A DNA stretch of 64,000 bases from an uncultured Methanobrevibacter sp. (GCF_934746965.1 NZ_CAKVFS010000004.1:1-64000); one strand, 5' to 3'. Positions 9,621-19,297 are shown, counted from the first letter of the stretch. A program made the numbers and translations. The notes: generated by a model from the sequence alone, not told the origin.

Positions 9621-9791
9621 ATGATTCCTATAAGATGCTTAAGTTGTGGAAAACCAGTATCTGCTTACTTTGATGAATATAATAAAAGATTAGCAGATGG
9701 TGAAAAATCAAAAGATATTTTGGATGACTTAGGCTTAAACAGATATTGTTGTAGAAGAATGTTAATTTCTCATGTTGAAACATGGGAATAG
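9621..9791 (+). CDS. rpoN: DNA-directed RNA polymerase subunit N (Rpo10)
   Basis: A 56-residue zinc-binding polymerase subunit, homologous to Rpb10, that joins the D-L-N-P platform. The frame reads MIPIRCLSCGKPVSAYFDEY at the N-terminus and has RYCCRRMLISHVETW near the C-terminus. CxxCG at residues 6-10 and the CC pair at 43-44 form the zinc site. GATGATATAA upstream provides a ribosome binding site. The position between rps9 and rpoK is the standard archaeal order. Confidence 0.95.
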   Translation: MIPIRCLSCGKPVSAYFDEYNKRLADGEKSKDILDDLGLNRYCCRRMLISHVETWE

Positions 9792-9874
9792 GTTTTTACA
9801 AGTTGTAGGGATATATTTTTACTTATAAAATTAATCTTGGTAAACGGTAATACCTAAAAATGGAAGTAATATTC

Positions 9875-10057
9875 ATGACTACAGAAAATTTAACAAGGTT
9901 TGAAAAAGCTAGACTTCTTGGAGCTAGAGCAATTCAGATTTCAATGGGTGCTAAACCTTTAGTAAAAATTGGTGACTCATTAGATCCTATTGATATAGCT
10001 TATGAAGAACTCAAGGCTGGAGTTTTACCATTAGATGTAATAAGATATGATGAATAA
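9875..10057 (+). CDS. rpoK: DNA-directed RNA polymerase subunit K (Rpo6)
   Basis: The 60-residue homologue of Rpb6 and bacterial omega, which stabilises the largest polymerase subunit. Family features are [22 protein letters not shown] and the C-terminal [21 protein letters not shown]. The ATG at 9875 is preferred to an in-frame ATG at 9860: GGAAGT stands 7 nt before it, and the shorter protein begins with the family N-terminus. It follows rpoN after 83 bp. Confidence 0.93.
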   Translation: MTTENLTRFEKARLLGARAIQISMGAKPLVKIGDSLDPIDIAYEELKAGVLPLDVIRYDE

Positions 10058-10197
10058 ATAGTTTCATGCTATTTATTTCATTATTTAATTATTTAAAAAA
10101 AATAAAAAATACCAATATAACTCTATAAAGAAATTTACTAATTTTTTATGAGTATAGATTATATGGTAATAAATTAATTGACACTGAGGTGTTTTTT

Positions 10198-11442
10198 TTG
10201 GATAGTATAATAGAGGATGTCCAAGTTCGTAAGATTTTGGACAGCAGAGGAAACCCAACTGTTGAAGTAGATGTAATTACTTGGAACGGATTTGGTAGAG
10301 CTGCTGCACCAAGTGGGGCTAGTACTGGTTCAAGAGAAGTAGTTTCTTTCCCTGAAGGTGGAGTGGACGTAATTGTAAGTGAAATTGAAGATATAATTGC
10401 TTCTGAACTTATTGGAATGGATGCTGAAGATATTTCTACCATTGATGAAGTTTTAAGGGAAGTTGATGGAACTGATAATCTTTCAGCTATTGGTGGTAAT
10501 ACTACTGTAGCTGTTTCTATGGCTGTGGCTAAAGCTGCTGCTGCATCTTACAACATGCCATTATACAAATATTTGGGAGGAAATTTAGTAAATGAATTAC
10601 CTTTCCCTCTTGGAAATATGATGAATGGTGGAGCACATGCAGGAGTTAATGCACCAGATATTCAAGAATTTTTAGTAGTTCCTGTTGGTGCAAAAAACAT
10701 GGTTGAAGCTGTATTTGCAAATTCAAGTATTCATAAAAAATTAAAAGAATTAATCCAAACTAAAGACTCCAATTTCACTGGTGGAAAAGGAGATGAAGGT
10801 GGATGGGTACCTAACATTACTAATGATGCTGCTTTAGAAATTCAAGCTCAAGCATGTGAGGAAGTAGGTGATGAACTTGGTATTGAAATTAGACCTTCTT
10901 TAGATATGGCTGCTTCTGAATTATGGAATGCAGATGAACAAAAATATGTTTATGCTCAAGATGGTATCAAAAGAGATACTGGAGATCAAATTGACTTTGT
11001 AAAAGACATTATTGATACATATAACATGTTTTATGTAGAAGATCCATTTGATGAATCTGATTTTGATGGATTTGCTCAATTAACTTCTAAAGTTGGAGAT
11101 AAATGTCTCATTTGTGGTGATGATTTATTTGTAACAAATAAGGAAATTTTAGCTAAAGGTATTGAAATGAATGCTGCTAATGCAATCATTATTAAACCTA
11201 ATCAAATTGGTTCTTTATCTGAAACTTATGCTACTGTAAAATTAGCTAAAGAAAATGATATTGTACCTGTTGTTTCCCATAGGTCTGGTGAAACTACTGA
11301 TGCAACTATTGCTCATTTAGCTGTAGGATTTGGTTCTCCTATGATTAAAACAGGAGCTATTGGTGGAGAAAGAATAGCTAAATTAAATGAGCTTATTCGT
11401 ATAGAAGAAGAGCTTTCTAATCCAAAAATGGGTGAATTCTAA
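10198..11442 (+). CDS. eno: Enolase (phosphopyruvate hydratase)
   Basis: Interconverts 2-phosphoglycerate and phosphoenolpyruvate in gluconeogenesis/glycolysis. N-terminal [17 protein letters not shown], the loop [15 protein letters not shown], metal ligands in the [10 protein letters not shown] and VEDPFDESD blocks, and the catalytic Lys in [13 protein letters not shown] with the downstream SHRSGETTD are all present. TTG at 10198 is the likely start: GAGGTG lies 6 nt upstream and the protein then starts with the family sequence DSIIEDV. The in-frame GTG at 10189 is part of that ribosome binding site. 414 aa. Followed after 27 bp by a ferredoxin. Confidence 0.95.
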   Translation: MDSIIEDVQVRKILDSRGNPTVEVDVITWNGFGRAAAPSGASTGSREVVSFPEGGVDVIVSEIEDIIASELIGMDAEDISTIDEVLREVDGTDNLSAIGGNTTVAVSMAVAKAAAASYNMPLYKYLGGNLVNELPFPLGNMMNGGAHAGVNAPDIQEFLVVPVGAKNMVEAVFANSSIHKKLKELIQTKDSNFTGGKGDEGGWVPNITNDAALEIQAQACEEVGDELGIEIRPSLDMAASELWNADEQKYVYAQDGIKRDTGDQIDFVKDIIDTYNMFYVEDPFDESDFDGFAQLTSKVGDKCLICGDDLFVTNKEILAKGIEMNAANAIIIKPNQIGSLSETYATVKLAKENDIVPVVSHRSGETTDATIAHLAVGFGSPMIKTGAIGGERIAKLNELIRIEEELSNPKMGEF

Positions 11443-11469
11443 GAAAATACTGATTTTGGAGATGAAGTT

Positions 11470-11664
11470 ATGCCTATTGTAACTATCGATTATGATAAAT
11501 GTAAAGGTATTGATTGTGCAGAATGTGTTGACGTTTGCCCAATGGAAGTTTTAGTTCTTGAAGGGGACAAAGTTGAAATTGTAGATCAAGAAGACTGCAG
11601 TTTTTGTGAAGTCTGTATGGATGTTTGTCCTGAAGAATGTGTTAATGTTGAAGATGATGATTAA
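11470..11664 (+). CDS. Ferredoxin, 2x[4Fe-4S]
   Basis: A 64-residue electron carrier. Two cluster motifs are visible: CKGIDCAECVDVCP, with four residues between the first two Cys, and the regular CSFCEVCMDVCP. The C-terminus is strongly acidic (VNVEDDD). GGAGATGAAGTT precedes the ATG. It lies between eno and rps2. The redox partner cannot be told from the sequence; in hydrogenotrophic methanogens such ferredoxins serve hydrogenases and oxidoreductases. Confidence 0.9.
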   Translation: MPIVTIDYDKCKGIDCAECVDVCPMEVLVLEGDKVEIVDQEDCSFCEVCMDVCPEECVNVEDDD

Positions 11665-11717
11665 ATTTATTTAAAAAAATTATTAAAAAATATATTATTA
11701 AATTAAGGTGAATAATT

Positions 11718-12314
11718 ATGTCCGAACTTTTAATTGAATTAGATAACTACTTAGCAGCAGGTTTACATATTGGAACCCAACAAAAAACTAGTGATATGGA
11801 AAAATATATATTCAGAGTAAGATCTGATGGTTTATATGTTTTAGATATTCAAAAAACAGATGAAAGAATTAGACAAATAGCTAAACTCTTAGCTAAATAC
11901 GACCCAGAAGATATTTTAGTAGTAGCTACCAGACAATATGGTCAAGCTCCTGTTAAAAAATTCGGTGAAGTTACTGGTGCAAAAACTATTCCTGGTAGAT
12001 TTATTCCTGGAACTTTAACTAATCCAACTTATGCTAAATTCATCGAACCAAAAATTATTGTTGTAACTGACCCAAGATCTGATGCACAAGCAGTACTTGA
12101 ATCCAAACAAAATGGAATTCCTGTAGTTGCATTATGTGATACTGAAAACTTACTTAGCTTTGTTGATATTGCAATCCCTGTAAACAACAAAGGTAGAAAA
12201 GCTATTGCTTTAGTTTATTGGTTACTTGCTAGACAAATATTAAGAGAAAGAGGTACCATTCCTGAAGATGGTGACTTAGATATTGAAGCTACTGACTTTG
12301 AACTTAAATTTTAA
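11718..12314 (+). CDS. rps2: 30S ribosomal protein S2 (uS2)
   Basis: A small-subunit protein at the head-body junction. Archaeal features include [22 protein letters not shown] near the start, [12 protein letters not shown] near residues 92-103, and the region [30 protein letters not shown]. The length of 198 aa is normal for archaea. GGTGAATAATT provides the ribosome binding site. It ends the information-processing part of the cluster. The MEMO gene begins 13 bp downstream. Confidence 0.96.
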   Translation: MSELLIELDNYLAAGLHIGTQQKTSDMEKYIFRVRSDGLYVLDIQKTDERIRQIAKLLAKYDPEDILVVATRQYGQAPVKKFGEVTGAKTIPGRFIPGTLTNPTYAKFIEPKIIVVTDPRSDAQAVLESKQNGIPVVALCDTENLLSFVDIAIPVNNKGRKAIALVYWLLARQILRERGTIPEDGDLDIEATDFELKF

Positions 12315-12327
12315 GTAAGTGAGTTTT

Positions 12328-13176
12328 ATGTTAAGAAAACCTGCAGTTGCTGGTGTTTTTTATCCAGATAATTCTGATGAACTTTTAAAAGCTATTGAAA
12401 GTAGTTTTACTAATTCATTTGGTGTTGGGGAAATTCCAGATATTAATTCTTTTGAAGATATTGATTATCCTATTAATGTCATGGTTCCTCATGCAGGTTT
12501 TCAATATTCCGGAACAATAGCTTCTCATAGCTATTGTGAATTGGCTAAAAATGGTTTTCCTGAAGTTTTTATAATTATTGGTCCAAATCATACAGGTTTA
12601 GGTAGTGAAATTTCAGTTTTTAATGAAGGAGAATGGATTACTCCATTAGGAAATGTTCAAATTGATGCAGAGTTTGCAGATACTTTAATTTCATTTTCAG
12701 ATTTTGCATCATCTGATTTTTCTGCTCATTTAAAAGAACACTGTATAGAAGTTCAACTTCCATTTTTACAATATTTTTCAAATGATTTTAAGATAGTTCC
12801 AATTGTAATGGGAACTCAAACAATAGCTAGTGCAAATGATTTAGCAACAGCTATTTTTAAAACTGCTGAAAAATTAGATAAATCTTATTGTGTTATTGCA
12901 AGCACGGATTTATCTCATTTCAATATACAAGAACGAGCAAATAAAGTGGATAACTTTATTTTAGAAGATATTGTGGATATGGATGAATTTAAACTTTTAG
13001 AAGAAATTATTCAATATAATATAACGATGTGTGGTTATGGTCCAGTTATGACTACAATAATACTTTCAAAGATGTGTGGAAAGAATACATCTGAAATATT
13101 GGCTTATAAAACTAGTGGGGATGTAACTGGTGATTTAAGTTCTGTTGTAGGTTATGCTTCAGGTATTTTTAAATAA
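12328..13176 (+). CDS. MEMO/AMMECR1-associated family protein (MEMO1-like)
   Basis: A MEMO-family protein, structurally related to LigB-type extradiol dioxygenases; its archaeal role is unknown. The signatures LRKPAVAGVFYP at the start, VPHAGFQYSGTIAS near residue 56 and IGPNHTGLG contain the conserved metal-site-like histidines, and ASTDLSHFN is near residues 190-200. ATG 12328 gives the family N-terminus. An in-frame GTG at 12319 is also possible (285 aa). The location between rps2 and mevalonate kinase is well known in archaea and suggests a link to isoprenoid metabolism. Confidence 0.88.
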   Translation: MLRKPAVAGVFYPDNSDELLKAIESSFTNSFGVGEIPDINSFEDIDYPINVMVPHAGFQYSGTIASHSYCELAKNGFPEVFIIIGPNHTGLGSEISVFNEGEWITPLGNVQIDAEFADTLISFSDFASSDFSAHLKEHCIEVQLPFLQYFSNDFKIVPIVMGTQTIASANDLATAIFKTAEKLDKSYCVIASTDLSHFNIQERANKVDNFILEDIVDMDEFKLLEEIIQYNITMCGYGPVMTTIILSKMCGKNTSEILAYKTSGDVTGDLSSVVGYASGIFK

Positions 13177-13187
13177 GGTGTGTTTAT

Positions 13188-14150
13188 ATGAGGGCTTTAG
13201 CTTCTGCTCCAGCAAAAACTATTTTGTTTGGTGAACATTCTGTTGTTTATGATGAACCTGCGATTGCAGGAGCAGTTAATAAAAGGGCATATGTTGAAAT
13301 TACAGAATCTAAGACAGATAAATCTATTTTAAAGTCTAATGATTTAAATTTTGAAGCTGAGTTAGATACTAAACATAAAAAATATAATTTAAAAAGAGGA
13401 AAGCCAGGTATTATTCGATATATTTTAGAGGCTCTTAATAAAGTTCATGATCATAGTCCTATAGTAATGAAGTTATCTTCAAATATTCCTATTGGTTCTG
13501 GATTAGGTTCTTCTGCAGCTGTTACAGTAGCTACATTAGCTGCTTTATATAGATTTCATAATATAAGATTTAATAAAAAATCATTGGCTCATGATGCTCA
13601 TATGGTGGAACAAGCAGTTCAGGGAATAGCTAGTCCATTAGATACCTTAGTTTCTACTTATGGTGGTTTAGTTTATTTATCTAGAAATAAAAAAGTAGAA
13701 CATTTTAAAGTTAACTTTAATGCTCCTTTTGTTGTAGGTTATACCAATAAACATGGTAATACTGGCAAAATGGTTAAAGATGTTAAACTTTTAAAAAATA
13801 GAAATCCAAAAATTATTAATCCTGTAATTAGTGCAATGGGTCAATTAACTAATTATGCTAAACAAGCTATATTAAAACGTGATTTTGATAAAATTGGTGA
13901 ATTAATGAATTTAAATCATGGATTTTTAGATGTTTTAGGGGTTAATACTATGGAATTATCTAGAATGGTTTATACTGCTAGAGACTGTGGTGCTATTGGT
14001 TCTAAAATCACTGGAGCTGGTGGTGGTGGAAGTATCATAGCACTTTGTCCAAATAAAGTTGATGAAGTTGCTCGTGGAATTTCTATGGAAGATAATGTTC
14101 TAAAAATAAGATTTACTAGAAAAGGGGTTTCTTCAAGGATTTATAAGTGA
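13188..14150 (+). CDS. mvk: Mevalonate kinase
   Basis: Phosphorylates mevalonate to 5-phosphomevalonate for archaeal lipid synthesis. This GHMP kinase has the N-terminal APAKTILFGEHSVVY motif, the ATP loop PIGSGLGSSAAV (residues 101-112) and C-terminal KITGAGGGGSIIAL. The length of 320 aa fits archaeal Mvk. AGGTG precedes the ATG. The ipk start lies 6 bp after the stop, with its GTGAT ribosome binding site overlapping the stop codon, which supports translational coupling. Confidence 0.93.
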   Translation: MRALASAPAKTILFGEHSVVYDEPAIAGAVNKRAYVEITESKTDKSILKSNDLNFEAELDTKHKKYNLKRGKPGIIRYILEALNKVHDHSPIVMKLSSNIPIGSGLGSSAAVTVATLAALYRFHNIRFNKKSLAHDAHMVEQAVQGIASPLDTLVSTYGGLVYLSRNKKVEHFKVNFNAPFVVGYTNKHGNTGKMVKDVKLLKNRNPKIINPVISAMGQLTNYAKQAILKRDFDKIGELMNLNHGFLDVLGVNTMELSRMVYTARDCGAIGSKITGAGGGGSIIALCPNKVDEVARGISMEDNVLKIRFTRKGVSSRIYK

Positions 14151-14155
14151 TTTGA

Positions 14156-14953
14156 ATGATTATTTTAAAGATTGGGGGAAGTATCTTAACAAATAAAGAT
14201 GCTGCTAAAAGTGAAATTGATGAGAAAAATTTATCAAGAATTGCAAATGAAATTAAATCTTCACTGGATAATAATTCTCAGGAATTAATTATTGTTCATG
14301 GTGCAGGATCATTTGGCCATCCTCCAGCTAAAGAATATAAAATTGGGGAACCTTTTAGCAAAGAAGAGTATCCTCAAAAAAGAATTGGATTTTCTAAAAC
14401 ACAAAATGCTGTTAAAAAATTAAATATGCTTATTTGTGAAGAATTTATAAAGGAAGATTTACCTATTGTAGCTATTCCAGCTTCAAGTTTCATGGTAGCT
14501 ACTAATAAAAGAATAACTGAAGGAAATTTAGACAGTTTTAAACGTTATTTAAGTAAAGGATTTATTCCAGTTATTTATGGAGATGTTGTTTTAGATAATG
14601 ATTTGGAAATTTGTGTTATTTCTGGTGATCAAATTATTCAATTCTTAGCTAAAAATCTCAACCCTGATAAAGTTATTTTGGGAACTGATGTTGATGGGGT
14701 TTATAATAAAAATCCTAAAATACATGAGGATGCTATTTTCTTTGACAAATTTTCTTCACTTGAGGATTTAGATTCTTTAGAAGGAACAACTAATGTTGAT
14801 GTTACTGGTGGAATGGTTGGTAAGATTAAAGAGCTTTTATATTTAGCAGATTTGGGAATTGAATCTAAAATAATAAATGCTGAAATTGAAAACAATATTT
14901 TCAAAGCTTTAAGTAATAAACAAGTTAGGGGAACTGTTATTTCAAGGGGATAA
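14156..14953 (+). CDS. ipk: Isopentenyl phosphate kinase
   Basis: Converts isopentenyl phosphate to isopentenyl diphosphate, the final step of the archaeal modified mevalonate pathway. This amino-acid-kinase fold protein begins IILKIGGSILTNKD. HGAGSFGHP (residues 48-56) carries the substrate-binding His that distinguishes Ipk, and GTDVDGVYNKNP plus TNVDVTGGMVGKI form the nucleotide region. 265 aa. It lies between mvk and the isomerase gene, in pathway order. No classical phosphomevalonate kinase or diphosphomevalonate decarboxylase is seen in the window. Confidence 0.93.
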   Translation: MIILKIGGSILTNKDAAKSEIDEKNLSRIANEIKSSLDNNSQELIIVHGAGSFGHPPAKEYKIGEPFSKEEYPQKRIGFSKTQNAVKKLNMLICEEFIKEDLPIVAIPASSFMVATNKRITEGNLDSFKRYLSKGFIPVIYGDVVLDNDLEICVISGDQIIQFLAKNLNPDKVILGTDVDGVYNKNPKIHEDAIFFDKFSSLEDLDSLEGTTNVDVTGGMVGKIKELLYLADLGIESKIINAEIENNIFKALSNKQVRGTVISRG

Positions 14954-14959
14954 TAAAAC

Positions 14960-16006
14960 ATGATTTCAGATAGAAAATTAGAGCATTTATTAATTTGTAA
15001 AAATTATGATGTTGAATTTAAAAATAAAAAAACTGGTTTCGAAGATGTTGAATTAATCCATAAAGCACTTCCAGAAATTGATAAAAATGAAATTGATTTG
15101 TCAACTTCTGTTTTTGGTAAAAAATTAGATTCTCCTTTATTTATAACTGCTATTACTGGAGGTCATCCTTCTGCAAAAGCTATTAATAAACAATTAGCTA
15201 TTGCTGCTGAAACTAAAAATATAGCTTTAGGTGTTGGTAGTCAAAGAGCAGCTATTGAACATCCTGAACTTGCAGATACTTACACGGTTGTTAGAAAAAA
15301 TGCTCCTGATTGTTTACTTGTAGGTAATATTGGAGCACCTCAATTAGAATTAGCTGATAAGGCTGTTGAAATTTTAGATGCAGATATTTTGGCTATTCAT
15401 TTAAATCCTCTTCAAGAATCAATACAACCTGAAGGGGATTTGGATGCAAGAGGTTATCTAGATTCAATAAGTAAAATAACTGAAAGTGTAGATATTCCTG
15501 TTATGGCTAAAGAAACGGGTTGTGGAATCTCTGCAGAATCAGCAAAAGAACTTGTTGATGCAGGTGTTAGTTATATTGATGTTGAAGGTGCAGGTGGAAC
15601 TAGTTGGGCTGCTGTTGAAACTTACAGAGCTGAAGACAGATATTTGGGTGAAACATTTTGGGATTGGGGAATTCCAACAGCAATTAGTACCGTAGAAGTA
15701 ACTAATGCTGTAAATGTTCCAATTGTTTCATCTGGAGGTATTAGATCAGGTCTTGAGGCAGCAAAAGCTATTGCTCTTGGAGCAGATAGTGTGGGAATGG
15801 CATTGCCATTTTTAAAATACTCTACTTCTCAAGAACAATTAGTTAAATTCATTGATAACTTTAATGACTCTTTAAGAATAGCTATGTTTTTAGTTGGTGC
15901 AAGTAATATCGAAGAACTTAAAAATTCAAACTTAGTTATAAGTGGAAAAACAAGAGAATGGCTTAATGAACGAGGAATTAACACAAAGAAATATTCAAGG
16001 AGATAA
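14960..16006 (+). CDS. fni: Isopentenyl-diphosphate delta-isomerase, type 2 (FMN)
   Basis: Interconverts IPP and DMAPP using FMN and NADPH. Conserved features are [47 protein letters not shown] with the catalytic-region Gln/Glu, AKETGCGIS, and the FMN phosphate-binding [24 protein letters not shown]. The length of 348 aa is normal. GGGGAT at the end of ipk serves as ribosome binding site. The 3' end carries the GGAGAT site for the RNase J gene, which starts 7 bp after the stop. Confidence 0.94.
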   Translation: MISDRKLEHLLICKNYDVEFKNKKTGFEDVELIHKALPEIDKNEIDLSTSVFGKKLDSPLFITAITGGHPSAKAINKQLAIAAETKNIALGVGSQRAAIEHPELADTYTVVRKNAPDCLLVGNIGAPQLELADKAVEILDADILAIHLNPLQESIQPEGDLDARGYLDSISKITESVDIPVMAKETGCGISAESAKELVDAGVSYIDVEGAGGTSWAAVETYRAEDRYLGETFWDWGIPTAISTVEVTNAVNVPIVSSGGIRSGLEAAKAIALGADSVGMALPFLKYSTSQEQLVKFIDNFNDSLRIAMFLVGASNIEELKNSNLVISGKTREWLNERGINTKKYSRR

Positions 16007-16012
16007 AAACAT

Positions 16013-17377
16013 ATGAGTGTTGAAGTAATCGCAATTGGCGGATATGAAGAAGTCGGGAAGAACATGACTGCTGTCAAAATTGGCGAAGATGTTATCATTT
16101 TTGATATGGGAATACACTTAGACAGAATCAATATCCATGAAGATACAGATATTGATAGAATGCATAGTCTAGATTTAATTGAAAGAGGTATTATTCCAGA
16201 TGATACTTTAATGAAAGATGTAGATGGTAAAGTTAAAGGAATAATTTTCTCTCATGGTCACTTAGATCATATTGGTGCAGTAGCTAAATTAGCTCATAGA
16301 TATGATGCTCCATTAATTGGAACTCCATATACTACTGCTTTAGTTGAAAAACAAATTAAAGGGGAACGTAAATTTAAAGTGAATAATCCAATTAGACCTT
16401 TAAACCCTGGAAGTAAAATGAAATTATCTAAAAATATTACTTTAGAATTTGTTCAATCAACACATAGTATTCCACAAGCTGTTTTCCCGGTTTTACATAC
16501 TCCTGAAGGAATTATTGTTTATGCACTTGATTTCAAATTTGATAATCATCAAAAAGTATCTCCACCACCAGATTATAAAAGGTTAAGGGAATTAGGTAGG
16601 AAAGGAGTTCTTACTCTTATTGTGGAAACTACTAATGCAAAGAATACTGATGAAGTTAAAACTTATTCTGAAAGAATTGCAAGAAATATTTTGGAAGATG
16701 TCATGCATGGACCATTATATGAGAAAAAAGGTATGATTGTCACTACTTTTGCATCTCACATTGAAAGGGTTCAAGCTATAGCAGATATTGCTAAAAAAAG
16801 TCATAGGGAAATATATTTCCTTGGAAGATCAATGGAAAGATTCTGTGGTATTGCACAAAAACAAGGTATTTTAAAATTACCTAAAAATGCAAGTATATAT
16901 GGAAGTCCAAAAGCAGTTAATAAAGCTTTAATGAGAGCTGATGAAGATAGAGAAAAATATTTACTTGTAACTACTGGACATCAAGGTGAACCAGATGCAT
17001 TACTTCCTAGAATAGCTAGTAATAGAACTCCATTTAACATTAAAGAGGGAGATAATGTTATTATTTCTGCACCAATTATTCCAAATCCGACTAATGCTGC
17101 TAATAGGCATATTATGGAAAGTAAATTGAGATCAAAAGGTGCAAGAATTTATTCAAATGCCCATGTTTCTGGACATGCAGGAAGAGAAGACCACCGAGAA
17201 TTCTTACGTATGTTAAAACCACAACATATTATTCCTGCTCACGGAGATTTATCAATGCTTTCAGCTTATGGGGAATTAGCTGAAGAAGAAGGTTATAGGA
17301 TTGGCTATAATGTTCATATATTAAGAAATTCACAAGCACAAGTTTTTGAAAATGAACGTGCACATGGAGGAAATTAA
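16013..17377 (+). CDS. rnj: Ribonuclease J (archaeal RNase J)
   Basis: A beta-CASP metallo-beta-lactamase nuclease; euryarchaeal RNase J is a 5'-3' exoribonuclease. The zinc motif SHGHLDHIGAVAKL is at about residues 79-92, further metal ligands are in QSTHSIPQ and YALDFKFD, and the beta-CASP part includes TTGHQGEPDALLPRIA and the C-terminal HVSGHAGREDHREFL...IIPAHGD. 454 aa. It sits inside the isoprenoid operon, a linkage conserved in Methanobacteriales. Its last codons contain the GGAGG used by idsA. Confidence 0.93.
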   Translation: MSVEVIAIGGYEEVGKNMTAVKIGEDVIIFDMGIHLDRINIHEDTDIDRMHSLDLIERGIIPDDTLMKDVDGKVKGIIFSHGHLDHIGAVAKLAHRYDAPLIGTPYTTALVEKQIKGERKFKVNNPIRPLNPGSKMKLSKNITLEFVQSTHSIPQAVFPVLHTPEGIIVYALDFKFDNHQKVSPPPDYKRLRELGRKGVLTLIVETTNAKNTDEVKTYSERIARNILEDVMHGPLYEKKGMIVTTFASHIERVQAIADIAKKSHREIYFLGRSMERFCGIAQKQGILKLPKNASIYGSPKAVNKALMRADEDREKYLLVTTGHQGEPDALLPRIASNRTPFNIKEGDNVIISAPIIPNPTNAANRHIMESKLRSKGARIYSNAHVSGHAGREDHREFLRMLKPQHIIPAHGDLSMLSAYGELAEEEGYRIGYNVHILRNSQAQVFENERAHGGN

Positions 17378-17378
17378 A

Positions 17379-18371
17379 ATGGATATAATAGGTGAATTAG
17401 GAAATTATTCTGCTGATATTAGTAGGACAATAGAAGAAGAATTATCTTGTATTGTTCCAAATAATCTTCAAGAAGCTTCAATTTATTTAACTAAAGCAGG
17501 TGGTAAAATGCTTAGACCTGCTTTAACATTAATTACTTCTGAGGCAGTTGGAGGATCTAGGGATAATTCATTAAAATCTGCTGCAGCTATTGAACTTATT
17601 CATACATTTTCACTTATTCATGATGATATCATGGATGATGATGATATGAGGAGGGGAAAACCTGCAGTACATAAGGTTTGGGATGAGAATGTAGCTATTT
17701 TAGCTGGAGATACTTTATTTTCAAAAGCTTTTGAAATAATTATGAATTCCAATCAAGAAAAAAATACTCCCTCTCAATTAAGTCAAACATTAGCTACTGT
17801 AGCTGATGCTTGTGTTAAAATTTGTGAGGGTCAAGCTTCTGACATGAGTTTTGAAGATAGATATGATGTATCTGAAGAGGAATATTTGGATATGATTTTC
17901 AAAAAAACTGGTGCATTAATAGCAGCAGCTTCTAAAGCTGGAGCTATTATGGGTGGAGCTAATCAAGACGTAATTGATGCAATGTATGATTATGGAAGAT
18001 TAATTGGTCTTGCTTTCCAAATTCAAGATGATTATTTAGATTTAGCTAGTGATGAAGAAACATTAGGTAAACCTATTGGTAGTGATATAGCTAAAGGTAA
18101 AATGACTATTATTGCTGTTAAAGCATTAGATGCATCTGAAGGTGAAGATAATGAAAAATTATTAGAAATCTTAAAAGATGATAATAATTCACAAGATGAT
18201 ATACTCTTAGCAGTGGATTTATTCAATAAATATGGTGCTATTGAATATGCTAGAAATGTTGCTTTACAAAATGTGAATGATGCTAAAAAAGTACTTGAAA
18301 TATTGCCTGATTCTGAAAGTAAACAGATGCTTTTTGCTCTTGCAGATTTCGTACTTGAAAGACATTCCTAA
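17379..18371 (+). CDS. idsA: Bifunctional short-chain isoprenyl diphosphate synthase (FPP/GGPP)
   Basis: Makes farnesyl/geranylgeranyl diphosphate for archaeal ether lipids. The first Asp-rich motif DDIMDDDD is at residues 82-89, GKMLRPALTLI at 43-53, and the second Asp-rich motif is within IQDDYLDLASD. The ATG at 17379 is chosen because GGAGG (17366-17370) lies 8 nt upstream, one base after the RNase J stop; upstream in-frame ATGs fall inside the RNase J tail. 330 aa. It is the last gene of the operon: a T-rich stretch follows and the next gene is convergent. Confidence 0.93.
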   Translation: MDIIGELGNYSADISRTIEEELSCIVPNNLQEASIYLTKAGGKMLRPALTLITSEAVGGSRDNSLKSAAAIELIHTFSLIHDDIMDDDDMRRGKPAVHKVWDENVAILAGDTLFSKAFEIIMNSNQEKNTPSQLSQTLATVADACVKICEGQASDMSFEDRYDVSEEEYLDMIFKKTGALIAAASKAGAIMGGANQDVIDAMYDYGRLIGLAFQIQDDYLDLASDEETLGKPIGSDIAKGKMTIIAVKALDASEGEDNEKLLEILKDDNNSQDDILLAVDLFNKYGAIEYARNVALQNVNDAKKVLEILPDSESKQMLFALADFVLERHS

Positions 18372-18399
18372 TTTTTCTTCTTTTTTTTATTTTTTTTGA
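18372..18399. terminator. T-rich intergenic stretch between convergent idsA and trmB-like genes
   Basis: The 28 bp between the idsA stop and the end of the minus-strand regulator gene are almost pure T on the plus strand, with runs of 7 and 8 T. U-runs of this kind act as archaeal terminators. No clear hairpin is seen. Confidence 0.5.
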
Positions 18400-19179
18400 T
18401 TAATTAAATATTGGTTTTAATTTTTTTATCTGATTTTCAAATCTTTCATTATAATTATTTGCTATTTCTTCATACTGGTTCCAAATGCCAATAGCTGTAT
18501 TGGGAATTATTTCATATTTTTCTTTGGAAAATTTGGAATATATATGCATCATTTCTTTTGAATCGGAAATAATCATCTTAACAAATGGAACTTCTGTTTT
18601 GTAGATTGCTATATTATGTTTATTATATAATTTATTAACCGTTAATTGTTCAGATGTTGTATTGCAGTATGGTGAGATTATTATATTTATCGTAACTTTT
18701 TCAGATTTTAAAAGAAGTTCATAGATTAATTTAGATAGCTCTTCTTGAAGTAAAAATCCTATTCTCATATTTATTGTTTTTTTAGATCTTCTAATAATTT
18801 CTAATTCTTTATCAATTATATTTTCTATTCCACTTATTCTCCAAATTGGAGCTTCCACTTGGGAAATTTTTTGTTCATATAATCTATTTAAATTCTGACT
18901 AGTTTGAGATATTTTTTTATTAAAAATTTCTTTTTCTCTTTTTAATACATTTATTGGTGGTTTGACATGATATGTGAGAGGCCTACCACTTTCTATTTCT
19001 ATGTATTCTTTTGAATTTAGTCTTTTTAAAACATCATATATTTTTGATCTAGGTATTTTTGATTTATCACTTATTTCATCAGCAGTTCCTTGAATTAATG
19101 AACTTAATGTAATATATGCTTTAGCTTCATAGCTAGTTAAGCCTAATTGTTTTAATAAATTGATGTCATCTTGATTCAT
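18400..19179 (-). CDS. TrmB-family transcriptional regulator
   Basis: The N-terminal winged helix (about residues 8-75: LGLTSYEAKAYITLSSL...ADEISDKSKIPRSKIYDVLKRLNSKEYIEIESGRP) is the TrmB DNA-binding domain. A short coiled segment follows, then a PLD-like/TrmB sensor region (about 110-250) including IIDKELEIIRRSKKTINMRIGF. 259 aa. It is divergent from hcp with a 118-bp spacer. TTTATAAA at 19202-19209 lies only about 23-30 bp before the ATG and no ribosome binding site is seen, so the mRNA is probably leaderless. The ligand is unknown; the context suggests control of hcp. Confidence 0.85.
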   Translation of the reverse strand: MNQDDINLLKQLGLTSYEAKAYITLSSLIQGTADEISDKSKIPRSKIYDVLKRLNSKEYIEIESGRPLTYHVKPPINVLKREKEIFNKKISQTSQNLNRLYEQKISQVEAPIWRISGIENIIDKELEIIRRSKKTINMRIGFLLQEELSKLIYELLLKSEKVTINIIISPYCNTTSEQLTVNKLYNKHNIAIYKTEVPFVKMIISDSKEMMHIYSKFSKEKYEIIPNTAIGIWNQYEEIANNYNERFENQIKKLKPIFN

Positions 19180-19201
19180 AATATTGATTATTTATTTTTT
19201 A

Positions 19202-19209
19202 TTTATAAA
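19202..19209 (-). promoter_or_regulatory. TATA box of the trmB-like gene
   Basis: TTTATAAA, which is self-complementary, is placed 23-30 bp before the regulator ATG (19179). This spacing predicts transcription starting at or next to the start codon, consistent with the missing ribosome binding site. Confidence 0.55.
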
Positions 19210-19213
19210 ACTT

Positions 19214-19233
19214 ACTTTTTACCCTTAAAAAGT
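19214..19233. promoter_or_regulatory. Perfect inverted repeat operator between trmB-like and hcp promoters
   Basis: ACTTTTTA (19214-19221), CCCT, TAAAAAGT (19226-19233): an 8-bp perfect dyad with a 4-bp spacer. It lies 4 bp from the TATA box of the regulator (19202-19209) and 8 bp from that of hcp (19242-19249). A dimeric regulator bound here could act on both divergent promoters. The dyad and spacing are read directly; binding by the adjacent TrmB protein is inferred. Confidence 0.6.
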
Positions 19234-19241
19234 TACAAAAT

Positions 19242-19249
19242 ATTTATAA
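19242..19249 (+). promoter_or_regulatory. TATA box of hcp
   Basis: TTTATAAA about 49 bp before the hcp ATG. A start about 25 bp downstream would give a short leader carrying GGAGGT at 19285-19290. Confidence 0.55.
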
Positions 19250-19297
19250 ATCATAAAATCAACGGTTATATTGATAATTATAATGGAGGTAGTTATT

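Noticed and set aside
11470..11664. Ferredoxin between eno and rps2 as an insertion by transfer
   Set aside because: Codon use and spacing match the neighbours, and the small gene fits into the operon with a normal ribosome binding site.
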